A stretch of DNA of 6,997 nt from JAOAJC01 sp964481185 (lineage in GTDB: Archaea > Nanobdellota > Nanobdellia > Pacearchaeales > GW2011-AR1). The notes beneath the pieces were generated by a model. It saw nothing but the letters and a program-made list of their open reading frames with translations. It had not been told where the DNA came from and searched no databases. Of the stretch, positions 4,030 to 6,997 are shown piece by piece. Numbering within the stretch: the first letter of the stretch is position 1; the number at the start of each line of letters is the position of its first letter. The stretch lies in NCBI GenBank assembly GCA_964481185.1, contig CAYZSY010000023.1, positions 1-6,997 of the forward strand, read 5' to 3'. A program made the translations under genes and the position numbers.

Positions 4030-6997
4030 TTCCCTCTTTCTTTTTTATGATTTGAAGCTCCTTTAAGAGCGGCTTCTGCTTCCAAAGTAGCAAGCTTTTC
4101 TTCAATCTCACCTATTCTTCTGCTGTAGCTCTCAAGGCGTATTCCGTATGAGCGAGTCTCTATTCTCTTCTTGTCAAAGTATGCTGACTGCAATTGCTTC
4201 ATCATCTCCATTATTCTCTCTTTTTCTTCTCTCAATGCTTTCTCCTTTCCTCCAAACTTAAGAGCATGTAATCTCTTGCTCTCAAGCATTACTATTTCCC
4301 CTATTACTTCAGACAATCTCTTTTCATACTGCTGCATTGATGTGCTGTACTCTCCCATACTCATTGTTTTCTTCTCAAAAGTTTCTCTCTGGACAAGCTT
4401 CATTAATTCAGACAAAACAATTTCTTCTTCTCTTAAACTCTTTATTCTGCTTCTGATTAGCTGAAGTTCTGTTATCTTGTATGCTGCAAGAGCAGACAAT
4501 AATATAAACAACACACTCAACGAAATTCTTTCAGGATATACTTTTATGTAATAAAGCAGGCTTCCAAATTCTCCCTTTGTTTCAGCAGTATAAGCGACTT
4601 GCGCATCTTTAGCCCTTAAAAATGCAGATTCAAACTCTTCCCTCTCCAATGCAAGAATTGAAAGTTTCATTAACCTCTCTGAATTTGCTACATCAATTCT
4701 CTTTTCTTTAGCCAATGCAATAAGCCCTTCAAGCTCTTCTATTATCTTCTTTGTATCAATTGCCTCTTTAACTCCCTTGTTAATCACATTATAATTCTCC
4801 TGAACTTTCTCAAAGTCAAAAAGATTTATTTTCTCTTTTGATTCGCTTAAAAGAGAATCAAAATAAGAGGATGAGATATTTGCCCTCTCAAGCTTATCAA
4901 CTAATTTTATTGTTTTATTCAAAAGCACTTTTGCTTCGTCCCAGCTAATCTCGTGCACTTGCAGAGCTATCTTCTTTGTTTCATGATATGTGTCGCTTCC
5001 TACACTTGCATCTATGTCAAGAATTATTGTCTGGAGCCCTATTTTAATATATGTTGGAGAAGTTATCTTTAATGTAATATTCGTGCTTCCCAAAGGCCCG
5101 AGCTCTGCAATTGACGGATTGACTATTTGTATATATTTTGCAATATCCCCTGATACGCTAATCGCTATCTTTTTCAAGCTCATATTAACATTTGGATTTC
5201 TGAAAGGTATTATCAGCTCGCTCTCTCTTCCCCTTACAAGCTGCATATCAACAGAGCTTGCCAATGTCTGCGCTCCTCCAGCTGAACTCCCGCCACCGCC
5301 AGAAGAAGTAGTAGACGTTGAAGATGCAGAAGATGCAACATAATCCCCATCAAGACTTCCGCATCCGCTTACATAAACTCCATCAGACGTGCTATAGCAG
5401 TTAAATGTAACATTAACAGCTTGAGAAAGCAGAGAATTACCAGCAGCATCCAGCACAAATCCTGCAGAGAGATTATATCCAAACACATAAAGAGTGAATG
5501 TTTTTACTCCAGGAGTCATACTAGCAAGATTGCTGAACGTTATATTTGTATTTGCATAATAAAAGTCGCTGTCATTCATGTTTGAAACAGATACATTTTT
5601 TCCTCCAGATACATTTGTAAATCCAGAAGGCAATACCCAATATGCACTTACATTAAATGCACTATTGTTCTCGTTATATGTGCTTGAACCCATCAAGTTT
5701 CTTGCATATCCATATAAGCTGAAGTTTCCTGCACTCAAGCTGACCGCACTAGGATAGCTCATTATTCTGTCTATCAGATAAGGTCCGTTCTGGTTGCTGA
5801 CTATCACCGCAGTTGTGTTCCTGTATCTCGTTGTACTTCTTGCCCTAAATTCATCAAGAGTCACAACAACATTTTCTTCCTTTATCTCGTTGTTCAAGAA
5901 TGTCGCATTAATCAAAATAGTCCTATTGCCCTTCGCAGAAACACTATAATAATTAAGATTCTTTACATATTCTCCGTCGTAATATATCCTTCCCTCTCCA
6001 AGATTATAAGTTACTCTGAAATCAAGAGAGCAGTTCGCAGTTGTGTATGCAGGATCTCCAGTATTATTAATTGTTATATTCCCTATATTCTTGTTCTGGT
6101 CCCATCCAGCTGTTGTTCCCAAATCAATCGTTGAATTCCACGTGCAGTCCCAGAAGTTCTCCAATGTATAGTTGCTGCTTAGAGTACTTGACCCTACAAT
6201 ATCAGTTGCCATAACCCTGAAAGTTATATTGTTCTCGTAAGAGGTAAGAACAAAGCTCGCATTGAGTATGTTGTTCGTATATCCTTGTGAAGTTATGTTA
6301 TTCATTGTTACATTATTTCTTCCAAACCAGCTATCGCTTGCATTCTTCCATTGCAATGTCGCATTCCCGGCAAAATTATTGTCCAAATCGCTTATGTTTG
6401 CAGTTATAGTCACATTAACATAAGGGTCAATCTCCCCAAGATTAGTTGGGCTATAACTTACAGCATCAATCGCAGGAGCTATATTCCCAAACACAATTCT
6501 CGTTTCAGTATAATTGGAGTTTCCAGCAAAGTCAACAATGCTTACATTATAGTTATAATTAACCCCTGTAGACAAGCCTGTCTGATTATATGTGAAAGTA
6601 TAATTTCCATTCCCAAGATTTGTTATTGAACTATTGCTAGAGTTAAACACTAAAGTAGTTCCATTCCAATTCAAAGTCACATTCGCAAGATTAATGTCAA
6701 AAATGCTAACATTTATAATAAAGTTGCCGCTCTTGCCTGTGTTGTTTGCAGGAGTCGGCTCAACAAAGCTCAATCTAGGATATGTCGTGTCAACAGTCAC
6801 CCCTCTTGTTTCAGTATTATTCTTATTGTTAACAACATCTACAGCGGTGGCATTGAAATAATATATTCCATCACTAATATTATTAGTTATATTAACATAA
6901 TTAGGCGAACTAGCACTAGTAGTTGAATTAATCAACACATTCGTTGAGTTATACAAATAAATAGTAACATTGGCAAAGTTTGTATCAGAAGCAGTCA
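4017..6997 (-). CDS. Giant Ig-like, glycosylated surface protein with membrane anchor and coiled-coil tail (N-terminus outside window)
   Basis: The frame stays open to the window edge, so the true start and signal peptide are missing. A TTG at 6956 is only an internal Leu codon. About 992 residues are visible; positions count from that codon. Three Ig-like modules (to ~57, 61-155, 160-265) repeat A-N-V-T-(I/L)-x-(L/W) near their starts and end in patterns like V-D-F-A-G-N-x-x-x-T-E-T. Residues 266-535 are further beta-rich sequence with scattered Cys (271, 309, 520, 532). Residues 541-562 are a Ser/Thr/Gly hinge. Residues 566-668 look like a COG1470/CARDB-like beta-sandwich. Residues 670-800 are helical. 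A membrane span lies at ~811-828. The cytoplasmic tail carries two hairpin motifs (844-895, 910-961). About 40 N-x-S/T sequons lie before residue 520 and none after the membrane span, fixing topology. It may be an S-layer-associated or adhesin-like protein with inward signalling; the function is unknown. Confidence 0.85.
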   Translation of the reverse strand, partial: TASDTNFANVTIYLYNSTNVLINSTTSASSPNYVNITNNISDGIYYFNATAVDVVNNKNNTETRGVTVDTTYPRLSFVEPTPANNTGKSGNFIINVSIFDINLANVTLNWNGTTLVFNSSNSSITNLGNGNYTFTYNQTGLSTGVNYNYNVSIVDFAGNSNYTETRIVFGNIAPAIDAVSYSPTNLGEIDPYVNVTITANISDLDNNFAGNATLQWKNASDSWFGRNNVTMNNITSQGYTNNILNASFVLTSYENNITFRVMATDIVGSSTLSSNYTLENFWDCTWNSTIDLGTTAGWDQNKNIGNITINNTGDPAYTTANCSLDFRVTYNLGEGRIYYDGEYVKNLNYYSVSAKGNRTILINATFLNNEIKEENVVVTLDEFRARSTTRYRNTTAVIVSNQNGPYLIDRIMSYPSAVSLSAGNFSLYGYARNLMGSSTYNENNSAFNVSAYWVLPSGFTNVSGGKNVSVSNMNDSDFYYANTNITFSNLASMTPGVKTFTLYVFGYNLSAGFVLDAAGNSLLSQAVNVTFNCYSTSDGVYVSGCGSLDGDYVASSASSTSTTSSGGGGSSAGGAQTLASSVDMQLVRGRESELIIPFRNPNVNMSLKKIAISVSGDIAKYIQIVNPSIAELGPLGSTNITLKITSPTYIKIGLQTIILDIDASVGSDTYHETKKIALQVHEISWDEAKVLLNKTIKLVDKLERANISSSYFDSLLSESKEKINLFDFEKVQENYNVINKGVKEAIDTKKIIEELEGLIALAKEKRIDVANSERLMKLSILALEREEFESAFLRAKDAQVAYTAETKGEFGSLLYYIKVYPERISLSVLFILLSALAAYKITELQLIRSRIKSLREEEIVLSELMKLVQRETFEKKTMSMGEYSTSMQQYEKRLSEVIGEIVMLESKRLHALKFGGKEKALREEKERIMEMMKQLQSAYFDKKRIETRSYGIRLESYSRRIGEIEEKLATLEAEAALKGASNHKKERGKDED
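4074..4229 (-). other. Cytoplasmic hairpin motif, second copy in the giant protein
   Basis: Residues 910-961, with M-K-Q-L-Q-x-x-YF-D-K-K-R-I-E-x-R-S-Y and Y-S-R-R-I-G-E-I-E-E-K-L-x-x-L-E. This is the same pattern as 4272-4427 and as the mini-protein tail. It ends about 18 residues before the stop, followed by a charged tail ending GKDED. Confidence 0.55.
4272..4427 (-). other. Cytoplasmic hairpin motif, first copy in the giant protein
   Basis: Residues 844-895, with L-M-K-L-V-Q-R-E-T-F-E-K-K-T-M-S-M-G-E-Y and Y-E-K-R-L-S-E-V-I-G-E-I. It starts about 16 residues after the membrane span. Together with the second copy it suggests a four-helix or coiled-coil cytoplasmic bundle. Confidence 0.55.
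4473..4526 (-). other. Single transmembrane segment of the giant protein
   Basis: Residues 811-828 (ISLSVLFILLSALAAYKI) are the only long hydrophobic stretch in the visible protein. The inner side is basic (RSRIKSLR) and the outer side carries all sequons, giving an N-out, C-in topology. Confidence 0.75.
5320..5337. repeat. 9-bp tandem repeat in the Ser-rich hinge (GAAGATGCA x2)
   Basis: Two perfect in-frame copies encode Ala-Ser-Ser twice at the start of the Gly/Ser hinge of the giant protein. It is a short slippage-prone tract that could change hinge length without breaking the frame. Confidence 0.5.

Noticed and set aside
6954..6956. TTG as the start codon of the giant surface protein
   Set aside because: The frame continues to the window edge with TASDTNFANVTIY, which matches the Ig-like repeat seen later in the protein, and no signal peptide follows the TTG. 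It is an internal Leu codon.

Overview
The window looks archaeal, most likely from an AT-rich, small-genome lineage of the DPANN type; this is an inference and no marker gene fixes the taxon. The reasons are TATA-box promoters about 25-30 bp upstream of starts, one probable leaderless mRNA, short oligo-T stops, a tRNA gene without an encoded CCA tail, a KaiC/RAD55-type ATPase, a RelBE pair of archaeal style, an AAA_14/DUF4143 ATPase, and a very large Asn/Ser/Thr-rich surface protein of Ig-like modules.

Layout. At the left edge (+ strand) lies the end of a RelB-like antitoxin overlapping a complete RelE-like toxin. Everything else is on the - strand. Read in the direction of transcription it is: (1) a giant surface protein truncated by the right window edge (4017-6997), with N-glycosylated Ig-like modules, a Gly/Ser hinge, a helical juxtamembrane region, one membrane span and a cytoplasmic tail carrying two copies of a helical motif; (2) an AAA_14/DUF4143 ATPase (2646-3947) with its own promoter, whose TATA box lies inside a perfect 12-bp inverted repeat; (3) a class II tRNA gene (2401-2488), preceded by a degenerate second copy of part of itself (2553-2588); (4) a small membrane protein (1297-2298) that looks like a mini-version of the C-terminal part of the giant protein, with one copy of the cytoplasmic motif; (5) a KaiC-family ATPase with a strongly basic N-terminal tail (380-1282), 14 nt behind the mini-protein. 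It converges on the toxin gene with a 7-nt gap.

How the genes may work together (inference). The giant protein, its mini-paralogue and the KaiC-type ATPase look like one functional group: two membrane proteins expose related coiled-coil/hairpin tails to the cytoplasm, next to a cytoplasmic RecA-fold ATPase. The AAA_14/DUF4143 gene looks like a separately regulated cassette dropped between them; it is flanked by a 13-bp direct repeat that coincides with two stop codons. The strangest single item is the tRNA: a Ser/Leu-like long-variable-arm body with G73 and G37, but an anticodon that reads GAU.
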